From contig CAXXWA010000041.1 of assembly GCA_963662815.2 (NCBI GenBank), positions 62,001-126,000 on the forward strand: DNA of 64,000 nucleotides. The letters are read 5' to 3'. Every line of letters begins with the position of its first letter. The stretch's first letter is position 1. Below are positions 43,390 through 52,174 of this stretch, piece after piece. The notes beneath the pieces are model-generated. The model did not search any database. It was not told the DNA's origin and saw nothing but the letters and a program-made list of their open reading frames with translations. The position numbers and the translations under genes were made by a program. Source of the stretch: JAPPHA01 sp963662815. Lineage in GTDB: Bacteria; Pseudomonadota; Alphaproteobacteria; Rhodobacterales; Rhodobacteraceae.

Positions 43390-44063
43390 GAACCGGACGT
43401 GACGCCTTTGCGGCCTCGGATACGAACTATGCCGCCATCGCCGCACTCCTTCTCGGCATACCCGGAAAGGTCCCCGAGGCTGCTATCACTTTTGCAAACA
43501 TGAACTCCCGCATAAATTGTTCGCAACTGCTCGCCCACTGTCGCGTTCGCGTCAGGCGTCCGGAATTCTCGGGACGCAGCAAGACCCTGCTGTTGTCCCC
43601 GGTCCCGCGGCAGGTAGCGGGAAACTCGACGAGCGGGAAGGTGACGGAACGCCCGAGCAGGCAGGGCGAAGCGACATGGCGACGGGAAGGAGCGGAACCC
43701 GAACCGTTCCGGTGCTCGGCGCCACCCCCCGCGACAGACTGTTCCGGACGCTGGCCTCCGACCCGGGATTCGCGGCTGCGCTCATTCGCGATCACCTGCT
43801 GGAGCGGATCGCGGATTTCTGGCGGAAACGCCGCCGGTGGCGCCCCGGCGGGCCGCGGCCGCCCCTCGGCGGGGCTTGCACCGTTCGGAGAGCGCGGCTA
43901 CGCTCCAGTCCGACGGGACTTCAGCCGCCTCAGGCCCGGATCGCGGGTGCCCAGAGGCCCAGATTTCCCCATCACCGGGCCATCTCCCCCACTCGGGCTG
44001 CGCCCTCGCTGCGAAAATAGCCGGTGTTGCACTTCGGAGTGGAAGCGGGGTCATGATTTTGGG
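43390..44063. other. Junk joining the MttB remnant to the flavoprotein gene
   Basis: About 670 bp of GC-rich sequence that stays open in the MttB frame but shows no MttB homology. A frame starting at 43676 contains RDRLFRTLASDPGFAAALIR, which resembles the start of Rpn/PD-(D/E)XK transposase-like proteins; this match is weak. No other feature was seen. Confidence 0.4.
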
Positions 44064-45650
44064 GTGGTCTTGACGGCAAGGGATTTCGACATCGTGATCG
44101 CCGGAGGGGGGCACAACGGTCTCGCCTGCGGAGCGTGGCTCGCTCGGAGTGGTCTCAAGGTCTGCGTCGTGGAGCGCAATCCCTGGATCGGCGGCGGTTG
44201 CGTGACCCGCGAGGTGACCCTGCCGGGGTTCAAGCACGACCTCTTCGGCTCTTCCCATGTCTGGATCCATGCAAATCCGGATTTCCGGGAACTGCTGCCT
44301 GAACTCGGGAAACACGGGCTCGAATACATCTGGGAAGACGACCATATCACCGGACATCCGAACCGCGACGGAAAGGGGATCGTCGTTTACAAGGATGTCG
44401 ACAGAACATGCGATAGCATTGCGGAGCATTCGCAGAAGGATGCGGCGCGATACAGGGAGATTCACGACCGCTGGCATGAGATCCGGGACGGATTCGTCAA
44501 GGCCATGTTTTCGCCGCCGTCGAAACCGGGTGTCATGCCGTCCCTTCTCCAGAACAGCTACGAAGGCCTCCTGAAGCTCAGGGAATTCAACCTGTCCTCA
44601 AGGCAGTTCGTTTTGCAGAACTTCGAGGACGAAACGGTTCGCGCCTTCATACTGGGCTGGGCCCTGGCGCCGCAGATCTTTCCGGACACGGAATGCACGG
44701 GGCAGTCCTTCTACATCCTGATCCCGGGCATCCACACCTACGGCGCGGCGATCCCGAAGGGCGGTTCGATGATGCTGCCTGCCGCGCTGGCAAGCTACAT
44801 CGAGGCGAGGGGCGGGGTCGTGATGACGGAGGCGCCCGTCAGCCGCTTTGTACTGGACGGCGACGGCAGCTGCGTCGGCGTCCGGCTGGAGAGCGGCGAC
44901 GTCGTCACCGCCGGCAAGGCCGTGGTCACCGGCCTCGGCCTCAAGGTTTCCTTCCTGGACTGCATGGACCCAGATGACCTGCGTCCGGAATTCGTCGAAG
45001 CATGCAGGAACTTCTCCTATGGTTCCGTATCGATCGCACGCGTACATTACGCGCTCAACGAGTTGCCGGTTTACAGGAACGGCGAAGACATGAACGCCTG
45101 CGCATTCCACAGGATCTTCGGGACCATGCACGACATCGACGTGCAGTACGGCGAGATCCTGATGGGAAAGGCCCCGTCCAACCCGTTCCTGTGGTCGGCC
45201 GGCTGGACCAAGCTGGACCCCAGCCGCGCGCCGGACGGCAAGCATACCTTGATTCTGGACACATTCGTGCCGGCGCGCCTCGCCAGCGGCGTGAATTGGA
45301 CAGACTATATCGAGGAATACGTCGAGGATGTCCTGATGAAGGTCTTCCGCCGCCATACGGTGAACATGGGACCGGAGAACGTGCTCGGCGCATACTACGA
45401 GACCAGCGTCAGCCTCGAGGAGGCCAACCCCGCCTTCGTTTCCGGAAGCACGACCGGAGGCGAGCGCCTGCTGTCGCAGATGGGGTACATGCGTCCGCTG
45501 CCGGGCTACTCGCGATACAAGTCCCCGATCCCCAATCTCTACATGACCGGGCCGAGCTGCCACCCCGGCGGAGGAATCACGGCCATGGGGACCATTACCG
45601 CCAACGTGATGCTGCACGATTTCGGCATGCCGCATCGTCCAATGCATTGA
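44064..45650 (+). CDS. Phytoene-dehydrogenase-like FAD oxidoreductase
   Basis: A 528-residue flavoprotein of the CrtI/phytoene-desaturase-like NAD(P)/FAD group. It opens with FDIVIAGGGHNGLACGAWLARSGLKVCVVERN, then GGGCVTREVTLPGFKHDLFGSSH. The C-terminal flavin contact is NLYMTGPSCHPGGGITAMGTITANVML. Bacterial relatives outside carotenoid clusters oxidise small alcohols or amines of unknown type. GTG 44064 or TTG 44070 are the candidate starts. It is followed 8 bp later by the amidase gene, so it heads the intact part of a five-gene metabolic run. Confidence 0.82.
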   Translation: MVLTARDFDIVIAGGGHNGLACGAWLARSGLKVCVVERNPWIGGGCVTREVTLPGFKHDLFGSSHVWIHANPDFRELLPELGKHGLEYIWEDDHITGHPNRDGKGIVVYKDVDRTCDSIAEHSQKDAARYREIHDRWHEIRDGFVKAMFSPPSKPGVMPSLLQNSYEGLLKLREFNLSSRQFVLQNFEDETVRAFILGWALAPQIFPDTECTGQSFYILIPGIHTYGAAIPKGGSMMLPAALASYIEARGGVVMTEAPVSRFVLDGDGSCVGVRLESGDVVTAGKAVVTGLGLKVSFLDCMDPDDLRPEFVEACRNFSYGSVSIARVHYALNELPVYRNGEDMNACAFHRIFGTMHDIDVQYGEILMGKAPSNPFLWSAGWTKLDPSRAPDGKHTLILDTFVPARLASGVNWTDYIEEYVEDVLMKVFRRHTVNMGPENVLGAYYETSVSLEEANPAFVSGSTTGGERLLSQMGYMRPLPGYSRYKSPIPNLYMTGPSCHPGGGITAMGTITANVMLHDFGMPHRPMH

Positions 45651-45658
45651 GGCCCGCC

Positions 45659-46807
45659 ATGCGCGCACCGATCGAAAAATACACAGCCCTCGTCATGCAG
45701 CCCAGCGTGGAAGTGGCGGTCGACCGCGACGGCATCCGGCGCAACCTGGACCGGGCGCTCGACATGATCGACTTCGGGGTGGGGTACTACTGGGAAGTGC
45801 CGGTGCGGCTCGCCGTGTTCCCGGAGTACTTCCTGCAGGGCGTGACCACGCCGGGGAAGGGCGAACACGGCCTTGAGGAGTTCATGAAGAAAGCGATCAC
45901 CTTCGAGGATGACGAGATCCTGGCGCTTGTCGAAAAATGTCGGGAACACGCCATGTACATCGCTGCGGGCGGCGTCGTCGAGGAGGTCGGGGCATTTCCG
46001 GGCCGCTGGTTCAACACGGCCTTCATCCTTGGCCCGGGCGGCGTGGAGCTGATTTACCGGAAGTACCATGTTCCCGCCTCGATCGGACTCGGAACATCGC
46101 CCCACGACATGTGGGACGAGTACGGCGCAGCGGTCGGCACCGACATCAAAGACCTGTTTCCGGTGCTCGACACCCCGATCGGCAAGCTCGGTTGCATGAC
46201 CTGTCACGACGGGGCAACTCCGGAGGTCAGCCGCGCACTCGGATTCAATGGAGTCGAGGTCATTTGCCATCCCGTCGCCCTGCAGGAGGTCGAGGGCGTC
46301 AGCGCACCCTGGGACTTCTGGATGTTCTCGCGACGCACGCGCGCCCACGACAACATGGCCTATCTTCTCGGATCGAACTGGGGAACCGTGGACTACCAAT
46401 TCTATCCCAAGGCATTCTGCGCCGGGAACTCGTTCGCGATCGACTACACCGGCATGGTCATGCGCCACGCGCCGTATCCGGAAGAGCAGGTCCTCGCCGC
46501 CGTCATCGACATCGAGGCGCTCAGGGAGCACCGCACGCGCATCAACCACAACATGTGGGTGGACGTGCGCACCGAAGCCTTCCGCCAGATCTACGAGAGG
46601 CCTATCTATCCGCCGAACCTGTTCCCTTCGGGCAACCCGCCTAGAAACCTCGCCCACAAGATGACCGGCGCCTTTGTTTCGATGGACCTCATGTACGAAC
46701 GGGGCCAGTTCGTCATGCCGTTCGACAAGGACGGCATGAAACACTCGGACCTGCTGAAGGCCAGGATCCGCGCCGCGCAGGAGCACGGCGCGCTGCGGAA
46801 GGACTAG
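45659..46807 (+). CDS. Nitrilase-superfamily amidase
   Basis: A 382-residue carbon-nitrogen hydrolase with the complete catalytic triad: E56 (LAVFPEYFLQG), K135 (LIYRKYHVPAS) and C182 (GCMTCHDGATPE). Length and the N-terminal KYTALVMQPSVE suggest the aliphatic-amidase/formamidase branch rather than glutamine-hydrolysing NAD synthase domains. It would release ammonia from an amide or nitrile. The ATG at 45659 lies 8 bp after the flavoprotein stop. The small gene at 46812 follows at 4 bp, so they are co-transcribed. Confidence 0.87.
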   Translation: MRAPIEKYTALVMQPSVEVAVDRDGIRRNLDRALDMIDFGVGYYWEVPVRLAVFPEYFLQGVTTPGKGEHGLEEFMKKAITFEDDEILALVEKCREHAMYIAAGGVVEEVGAFPGRWFNTAFILGPGGVELIYRKYHVPASIGLGTSPHDMWDEYGAAVGTDIKDLFPVLDTPIGKLGCMTCHDGATPEVSRALGFNGVEVICHPVALQEVEGVSAPWDFWMFSRRTRAHDNMAYLLGSNWGTVDYQFYPKAFCAGNSFAIDYTGMVMRHAPYPEEQVLAAVIDIEALREHRTRINHNMWVDVRTEAFRQIYERPIYPPNLFPSGNPPRNLAHKMTGAFVSMDLMYERGQFVMPFDKDGMKHSDLLKARIRAAQEHGALRKD

Positions 46808-46811
46808 GGAC

Positions 46812-47081
46812 ATGCATGTCAGCACGCCCATTGCCGACGTGGAAATCAATCTCGGTCGGATTGTGGTCAAGAACGGCATGCTCGTCGTGACGAACTCCGG
46901 CGACGACGCGATGCCTGCTCGCGCGGTCATCGGGCCCGGCGACGTGCGTCGGCTTCTCGGCGCGTGCCTCCGCCCGCGAATCGCCTGGTACCTTATCACT
47001 TGCCTCACCCGTTCGGATGGAGATCCGCGGGACGCGGGCAGCGGCCGGGACGAAGATCACCCGTCGCCCGTGTCCTGGTAG
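46812..47081 (+). CDS. Small protein of unknown function in the amidase operon
   Basis: An 89-residue reading, 4 bp after the amidase stop and 7 bp before the ThDP-enzyme start. The first 65 residues look protein-like, with a beta-rich head (VEINLGRIVVKNGMLVVTN), an acidic-GDDAMPARAV-type loop and RRLLGACLRPRIAWYLITCL, a hydrophobic segment near the end. I do not recognise a family. Its tight placement in the operon argues that it is real; the last 25 residues are low-complexity. Confidence 0.5.
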   Translation: MHVSTPIADVEINLGRIVVKNGMLVVTNSGDDAMPARAVIGPGDVRRLLGACLRPRIAWYLITCLTRSDGDPRDAGSGRDEDHPSPVSW

Positions 47082-47088
47082 CTCGGGC

Positions 47089-48771
47089 ATGAACGTTTCT
47101 GCCGGTCCGGTTTCGGAAGGCGTGCTGACAGGGGCGGACATTCTCGTCGCGGCGCTGCGGGCGAACGGGATCACTTCGCTGTTCGGGCTGCCCGGCGGCC
47201 AGCTTGACGACATGTTCGACGCCATATTCCGCGCGGACGGCGACTTCGCCATCGTTCGTTCCCGCCACGAACAGGGAGCCGCTTACATGGCGTATGGCGC
47301 CGCGCGCTCAACCGGGAAGCCGTCGGCGTTCCTGGTCGTGCCGGGACCGGGGCTGATGAACGCAATGGGGGCGCTCTCGACCGCCTGGGCGACGAATACC
47401 CCCGTGCTCAGCCTCAGCGGCCAGATTCCGTCGGACGCCATCGGTTCCGGCCGCGGCTACCTGCACGAGATTCCCGATCAGTTGGCGACCGTCAGGACGC
47501 TGTTGAAGCACGCCGAGCGGATCGAAGAGCCGGGCGATGCGCCAGCGATGGTGAACGCCGCATTCGGGGCGATGCTGACCGGCCGCCCCGGCCCGGTCCA
47601 TCTGGAAATGGCGCCGGACGTAATGGCCGCGGCAGGGGCCGGCGCGACCGTCCAGGCCGCCCGGATCCCCGCGGCTCCCGCCGCGGGCGAGACGGAAGTC
47701 GCGGCCGCTGCCGCCCTCGTGGCGGCGGCCCGGCGCCCGCTCATCTACGTTGGGGGCGGCGCGACCCATGCAGCTGGCGAAATCAGCGAACTCATGCGGA
47801 TGATCGAGGCTCCCGTCACCTGTTTCCGTGGCGGCCGCGGGATCGTCGACGATCGCGACTACCATGCGCAGGTTTTCCCGGCGGGCCGGCGGCTCTGGAA
47901 ACACGCGGACGTCGTTCTCGCAATCGGGACGAGGATGAAATACCCGCAGCTTTACTGGGGACTGGACGCCGGCATCAAGGTGATACGCATTGACATCGAC
48001 GAGCGGGAATTCGGCCGCTACGCACCTGCTGCCGTTGCGCTCCGCGGGGACAGCAAGGCGACCCTCAAGCTGTTGCTGCGGGCGCTAGAGGATGCGATCG
48101 CAACGCCCCCGGTCTCTCGCGAGGAAGAGCTCGCCGCGGTCAAGGCGGAGCTTCAGTCGGACATCCGGCGCGACGTCGGCCCGCAGATGGATTACCTGGA
48201 CGCCATTCGCGACGTGCTTCCCGACGACGGGATTTTCTGCGACGAGGTCACGCAGATCGGATTCGTGTCGTGGTTCGGATTTCCGGTCCACCGTCTTCGC
48301 GGACACGTCAATTGCGGCTTTCAGGGAACGCTTGGCTATGGATTTGCGACTGCGCTGGGCGTGAAGGCCGCAAATCCGGACGTGCCGGTCGTGAGCATTT
48401 CGGGGGACGGCGGGTTTCTCTACACCGCGAACGAACTCGCCACGGCCGTCGAGTACGGCATCAACCTCGTAGCCGTTGTGTTCAACGACAACCGCTATGC
48501 CAACGTCTACCGACAGCAGAAGGAATGGTATGAAGGCCGTTTCATCGCGTCGGACCTGCACAACCCTGACTTTGTCAGTTTCGCTCGCAGTTTCGGCGCC
48601 AACGCGGAGCGCGTGAGCGGCCCCGGGGAACTCAGACGTGCGCTCGAGCGCGGGTTCGCCGCGAAGGCGCCGACCGTTATCGAGGCGCACCAGCCGGACG
48701 ACCTGCCAACGCCTTGGCCGTACATTCTCGGAGGCGCCGTGCGAGGGCGGTCCCCCGCGGGAGCCCGGTAA
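47089..48771 (+). CDS. Thiamine-diphosphate-dependent enzyme, acetolactate-synthase-like
   Basis: A 560-residue three-domain ThDP enzyme. The N-terminal PYR domain has the catalytic Glu61 in RSRHEQGAAYMAYG. The central TPP-M domain carries RRPLIYVGGGATHA. The C-terminal PP domain has the ThDP/Mg motif SGDGGFLYTANELATAVEYG, ending in FNDN near residue 468. Catalytic-loop residues do not let me choose between acetolactate synthase-like, sulfoacetaldehyde acetyltransferase-like or benzoylformate decarboxylase-like activities. ATG 47089 is the first in-frame codon that starts family homology (GVLTGADILVAALRANG). It sits between the amidase operon and a HisC-like gene. Confidence 0.85.
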   Translation: MNVSAGPVSEGVLTGADILVAALRANGITSLFGLPGGQLDDMFDAIFRADGDFAIVRSRHEQGAAYMAYGAARSTGKPSAFLVVPGPGLMNAMGALSTAWATNTPVLSLSGQIPSDAIGSGRGYLHEIPDQLATVRTLLKHAERIEEPGDAPAMVNAAFGAMLTGRPGPVHLEMAPDVMAAAGAGATVQAARIPAAPAAGETEVAAAAALVAAARRPLIYVGGGATHAAGEISELMRMIEAPVTCFRGGRGIVDDRDYHAQVFPAGRRLWKHADVVLAIGTRMKYPQLYWGLDAGIKVIRIDIDEREFGRYAPAAVALRGDSKATLKLLLRALEDAIATPPVSREEELAAVKAELQSDIRRDVGPQMDYLDAIRDVLPDDGIFCDEVTQIGFVSWFGFPVHRLRGHVNCGFQGTLGYGFATALGVKAANPDVPVVSISGDGGFLYTANELATAVEYGINLVAVVFNDNRYANVYRQQKEWYEGRFIASDLHNPDFVSFARSFGANAERVSGPGELRRALERGFAAKAPTVIEAHQPDDLPTPWPYILGGAVRGRSPAGAR

Positions 48772-48827
48772 GCCATGGCAGTTCGCGAACTCATGTTTCT
48801 TCGTTTCGCCGCGCCGGAGTCGTTGGC

Positions 48828-49922
48828 ATGACCCCGGGCGCGAAACCGGCGCTGGCGGACGTGACGCCCTACAAGCAGGGAAAGGCGACGGTCGCCCGGG
48901 CCGGACGAGTCGTCAAGCTGTCGTCGAACGAGTCGCCGTACCCGCCAAGCCCTGCCGCGGTCGCCGCGTTCCACCGTACCGAGCGGGAGCTCTCCCGGTA
49001 CCCGGACGGATCGCAAGCGGGCATCCGGCGAGCCCTCGCAGCGGTTCACGGCGTGCCGGAACGCAACATATTCGCCGGGAACGGTTCGGAGGAGGCAATC
49101 GGGCTCATGATACGGTCGGTGATGTCGGTCGGCGACGAGATGGTGACGAGCCGGAACAGCTTCATCATGGCCGACATCCATGCCCGGTCCATCGGCGCCG
49201 AAATCGTCAGGTGCGACGAAACCGGCCACCGCGTCGACGTCCGGCGAATCCTCTCGGCCGTTACCGACCGCACCCGGATCGTCTATGTCTGCTCGCCGAA
49301 CAACCCGACCGGCACCTATACGACGGCAGAAGAACTCCGCCGCCTCGATTCAGAATTGCCGGCAGGCGTTCTCCTGATCGTGGACGCGGCCTACGGGGAA
49401 TTCGTCGATGCCTGCGACTACGACACCGGGCAGACGCTGTTTTCGCCCGGCGGCCGCCTGGTCGTGACCCGAACGCTCTCGAAGGCGTACGGGCTCGCCG
49501 CGCTCAGGATCGGGTGGGCCCTCGCGCCGGACGGCATCATCGATGCCGTGAACCGCCTCAGGACGCCTTTCAACACCAACCAGGCCGCGCTCAACGCGGC
49601 CGTTGCCGCAGTGCAGGATCAGGACTACCTGGAACGGGTCGTGGAATGCATCCGGGAGACCCGGGAGCGCTTTGCCGCATCGCTTCGCGAACTGGGACTC
49701 TCCGTCTCGCCAAGCCAGGCGAATTTCGTGCTCCTGACCTTTCCCGAGGGCGGAAACCAGGCGGAAGACCTTGACACCGCGCTGCAGGCTTCGGGCATAC
49801 TCGGAAGGCCCGTCGCGGCGGGCGCCAACGAGTACAGGATATCGATCGGAACGGAGGAGGAGATGTCGCTCGCGCTTGCCGCAATCCGCGACTGGGTCGA
49901 TGCACGGCGCAATCCGCGCTGA
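48828..49922 (+). CDS. HisC-like PLP aminotransferase
   Basis: A 364-residue class I/II aminotransferase of the histidinol-phosphate type. It shows KLSSNESPYPPSPAAVAAF, RYPDGSQAGIRRALA, GNGSEEAIGLMIRSV, VYVCSPNNPTGTYTT, the D in VDAAYGEFVD and the PLP lysine K219 in RTLSKAYGLAALRIGWALA. The context is catabolic, so it is more likely an aminotransferase or aldolase-type enzyme for a keto acid made by the ThDP enzyme than a histidine-synthesis enzyme. ATG 48828 follows GGAGTCGTTGGC. Confidence 0.83.
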   Translation: MTPGAKPALADVTPYKQGKATVARAGRVVKLSSNESPYPPSPAAVAAFHRTERELSRYPDGSQAGIRRALAAVHGVPERNIFAGNGSEEAIGLMIRSVMSVGDEMVTSRNSFIMADIHARSIGAEIVRCDETGHRVDVRRILSAVTDRTRIVYVCSPNNPTGTYTTAEELRRLDSELPAGVLLIVDAAYGEFVDACDYDTGQTLFSPGGRLVVTRTLSKAYGLAALRIGWALAPDGIIDAVNRLRTPFNTNQAALNAAVAAVQDQDYLERVVECIRETRERFAASLRELGLSVSPSQANFVLLTFPEGGNQAEDLDTALQASGILGRPVAAGANEYRISIGTEEEMSLALAAIRDWVDARRNPR

Positions 49923-50008
49923 CTTGAAGTGACGAATCGTCCCGCATGTCCTGGCCGGAGGGGCATGGCGACGGACGCTTGCAATATCCGGTTCTGGAGG
50001 GATGAAAC

Positions 50009-51223
50009 ATGAAGGGTTTCAAGACAATTCTCGCGGCAGGCGCATCGGCGCTTGCCCTGCTGCCGGCGGTGCCGGCGCTCGGTGACGGCGATGTCTCGCA
50101 CAACTGGAACGCTGAAAACGAGGCCGAGGCGCTCAGGGTATTCCGCGACAAGTTCGTCGAACTCGGTGGTGAATGGAAAGACACCGCCTTCCCGGACACG
50201 CAGGCGAGCGTATCCTCGGTCAAGACCCGCATCATCGGCGGCAACCCGCCAATGGCTCTCCAGAGCGCGCTCGGCGGCGTCATGCAGGAATTCGCCGATG
50301 CAGGCCTTCTGCAGAACATGGACGATGCAGCGGCTGCCGGCGGCTGGGGCGACCACATTTCGGAGAGCATGGCCGCGGTCGGCAAGCACGACGGTCACTG
50401 GGTGGCCGTCCCGGTCTTTGTCGACGTGATCAACTGGATGTACACCAACAACGACGTCCTCGCGAAGGCCGGCGTCTCGGCGCCCAACACCTGGGATGAG
50501 TTCAAGGCTTCCCTTCCCGTGCTGCAGGAAGCGGGCGCGATCCCGCTCGCCGTCGGCGGCCAGGACTGGCAGGAGGGGATCCTCTTCGACCATGTCGTTC
50601 TCGCCGTCGGGGGCGCCGCGCTCTACGAGGGCATGATGAGCGGCGACCCGGAAGTCCTGAACGGCGAACAGACGCGCCGTGCGCTGGAGGAACTGGCGAG
50701 CCTGCGGCAGTACACGGACGAGGGCAAGTCCGGGCGCGGCTGGAACGACACAAGCACGCTCGTCGTAACCGGCCAGGCGGCCTACTTCTTCATGGGACCC
50801 TGGGCCGCGGGCGGCTACGGCGACCTTGGCTCCGAGGGCGAGGCATGGTCCTGCCGCCTGACTCCCTGGGACAACAGCCTGACCATCGTCGCCGACGGGT
50901 TCCAGTTCATCAAGGTTTCCGATGACGCCGACATGGCCGCACAGGTTCTCCTCGGCAACGCGGTGATGGATCCGGCCACCCAGATCGCGGCGGCTCGCGC
51001 CAAGGGCACGCTTCCGGCGACGACGGCCGCCAAGGCTGCTGACTTCGAGGGTTGCCCGGCAAAGGCGGTGGCCGCCATGGCCGATGCGACCTCGATCACG
51101 CATTGGAACGGCCGCGCGGCGGACGTCGGCAGCGCCATCAAGGATGCAGTATCGGCGCTCTGGAACGAAGCGATCGATGTGGATGCCGCGCATCAGCAGC
51201 TGATCGAGAAGCTGACGATGTAG
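50009..51223 (+). CDS. CUT1 sugar ABC importer substrate-binding protein
   Basis: A 404-residue periplasmic protein with signal peptide MKGFKTILAAGASALALLPA plus VPALG. The body has the SBP_bac_1 pattern: HNWNAENEAEALRVFRDKFVELGG, NPPMALQSALGGVMQEFADAGLL, VPVFVDVINWMYTNNDVLAKAG and AAYFFMGPWAAGGYG. GGAGGG lies 8 bp upstream of the ATG. It is the first gene of a four-gene importer and is followed by a strong hairpin. Confidence 0.87.
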   Translation: MKGFKTILAAGASALALLPAVPALGDGDVSHNWNAENEAEALRVFRDKFVELGGEWKDTAFPDTQASVSSVKTRIIGGNPPMALQSALGGVMQEFADAGLLQNMDDAAAAGGWGDHISESMAAVGKHDGHWVAVPVFVDVINWMYTNNDVLAKAGVSAPNTWDEFKASLPVLQEAGAIPLAVGGQDWQEGILFDHVVLAVGGAALYEGMMSGDPEVLNGEQTRRALEELASLRQYTDEGKSGRGWNDTSTLVVTGQAAYFFMGPWAAGGYGDLGSEGEAWSCRLTPWDNSLTIVADGFQFIKVSDDADMAAQVLLGNAVMDPATQIAAARAKGTLPATTAAKAADFEGCPAKAVAAMADATSITHWNGRAADVGSAIKDAVSALWNEAIDVDAAHQQLIEKLTM

Positions 51224-51230
51224 AAACGGC

Positions 51231-51259
51231 GCCGGGCGCCGGACATGCCGGCGCCCGGC
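51231..51259 (+). promoter_or_regulatory. Strong intercistronic hairpin after the binding-protein gene
   Basis: GCCGGGCGCCGG at 51231-51242 pairs exactly with CCGGCGCCCGGC at 51248-51259 around a 5-base ACATG loop. There is no U-run. It sits at the same position as the hairpins in the other importer operons. Confidence 0.72.
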
Positions 51260-51301
51260 CGGAGCGCAATGCGCCAGCGGTGCCGGCGGCGGGGAACCGG
51301 A

Positions 51302-52174
51302 GTGAGGATTTCTGCAAACCGCATCAAGGCATGGTTCGTTCTGATTCCGTGCGTGGTTGTCGTCTTCTATTTCATCTGGGGTTTCGCCGCTTACACGGCG
51401 TACTTGTCGGTCACGAAGTCGACGTTCCTTCCCGACCACGAGTTCATCGGCGCCGCGAACTACCGCGTGCTCTTTGACCACCACCGCTGGTGGGTGGCCT
51501 ACTCCAACATGTTCATCTTCGGCGGTCTTTACCTCGCCGGCTGCCTGGCGCTCGGAATCGGCCTCGCCATCCTACTCGACCGCCTGACCGGCGGCGAAAC
51601 GCTCTTTCGCACGATCTACCTCTATCCGATGTCTCTCTCGCTCGTCGTGACGGGGCTTGCCTGGCAGTGGATACTGAACCCGACCATAGGGATCCAGAAA
51701 CTGGTGCAGGACGCCGGTTATCCCGACTTCAAGTTCAACTGGGTGGCGTCGCCGGATCACGCAATCCTGACCGTCGCTTTCGCTGCCATTTGGCACGGGA
51801 CCGGACTCATCATGATCCTGTTCCTTTCCGGCATAAAGTCCGTCGATCCCGAGATCTGGAGGGCCTCCCGGATCGACCGGATTCCCGCCTGGAGGGTGTA
51901 TTTCAACATCATCCTGCCACAGCTCAGGGCGACCCTCCTCACGGCCGTCATGCTCCTGGGGTTCCAGGTGGTCCGGAGTTTCGACGTGGTCGTGGCGCTG
52001 ACGGACGGCGGGCCCGGCTATGCCTCGGACGTGCCGGCGCGATACGTGTTCGAGTACTTCTTCGAGCGCGGACGAATTGGACAGGGGGCCGCCGCCGCCG
52101 TCGTCATGGTTGTCACCATGATCCTGATCGTCCTCCCCTATCTCTACTTCGAGGTCCGGAGAAGGGAGGCATGA
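51302..52174 (+). CDS. CUT1 sugar ABC importer permease (MalF type)
   Basis: A 290-residue permease beginning at GTG 51302 (VRISANRIKAWFVLIPCVVV). It has six helices and an EAA loop GIKSVDPEIWRASRIDRIPAWRVYFNIILPQL. In this loop the usual AAxxDGA core is replaced by ASRIDRI, a mild departure. FQVVRSFDVVVALTDGGPGYAS is the conserved CUT1 stretch after it. An in-frame codon at 51245 would extend into the hairpin and is less likely. The stop overlaps the next ATG. Confidence 0.85.
   Translation: MRISANRIKAWFVLIPCVVVVFYFIWGFAAYTAYLSVTKSTFLPDHEFIGAANYRVLFDHHRWWVAYSNMFIFGGLYLAGCLALGIGLAILLDRLTGGETLFRTIYLYPMSLSLVVTGLAWQWILNPTIGIQKLVQDAGYPDFKFNWVASPDHAILTVAFAAIWHGTGLIMILFLSGIKSVDPEIWRASRIDRIPAWRVYFNIILPQLRATLLTAVMLLGFQVVRSFDVVVALTDGGPGYASDVPARYVFEYFFERGRIGQGAAAAVVMVVTMILIVLPYLYFEVRRREA

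Noticed and set aside
48828..49922. True histidine-biosynthesis hisC
   Set aside because: No other his genes are present and the neighbours are catabolic, so only a HisC-like call is justified.
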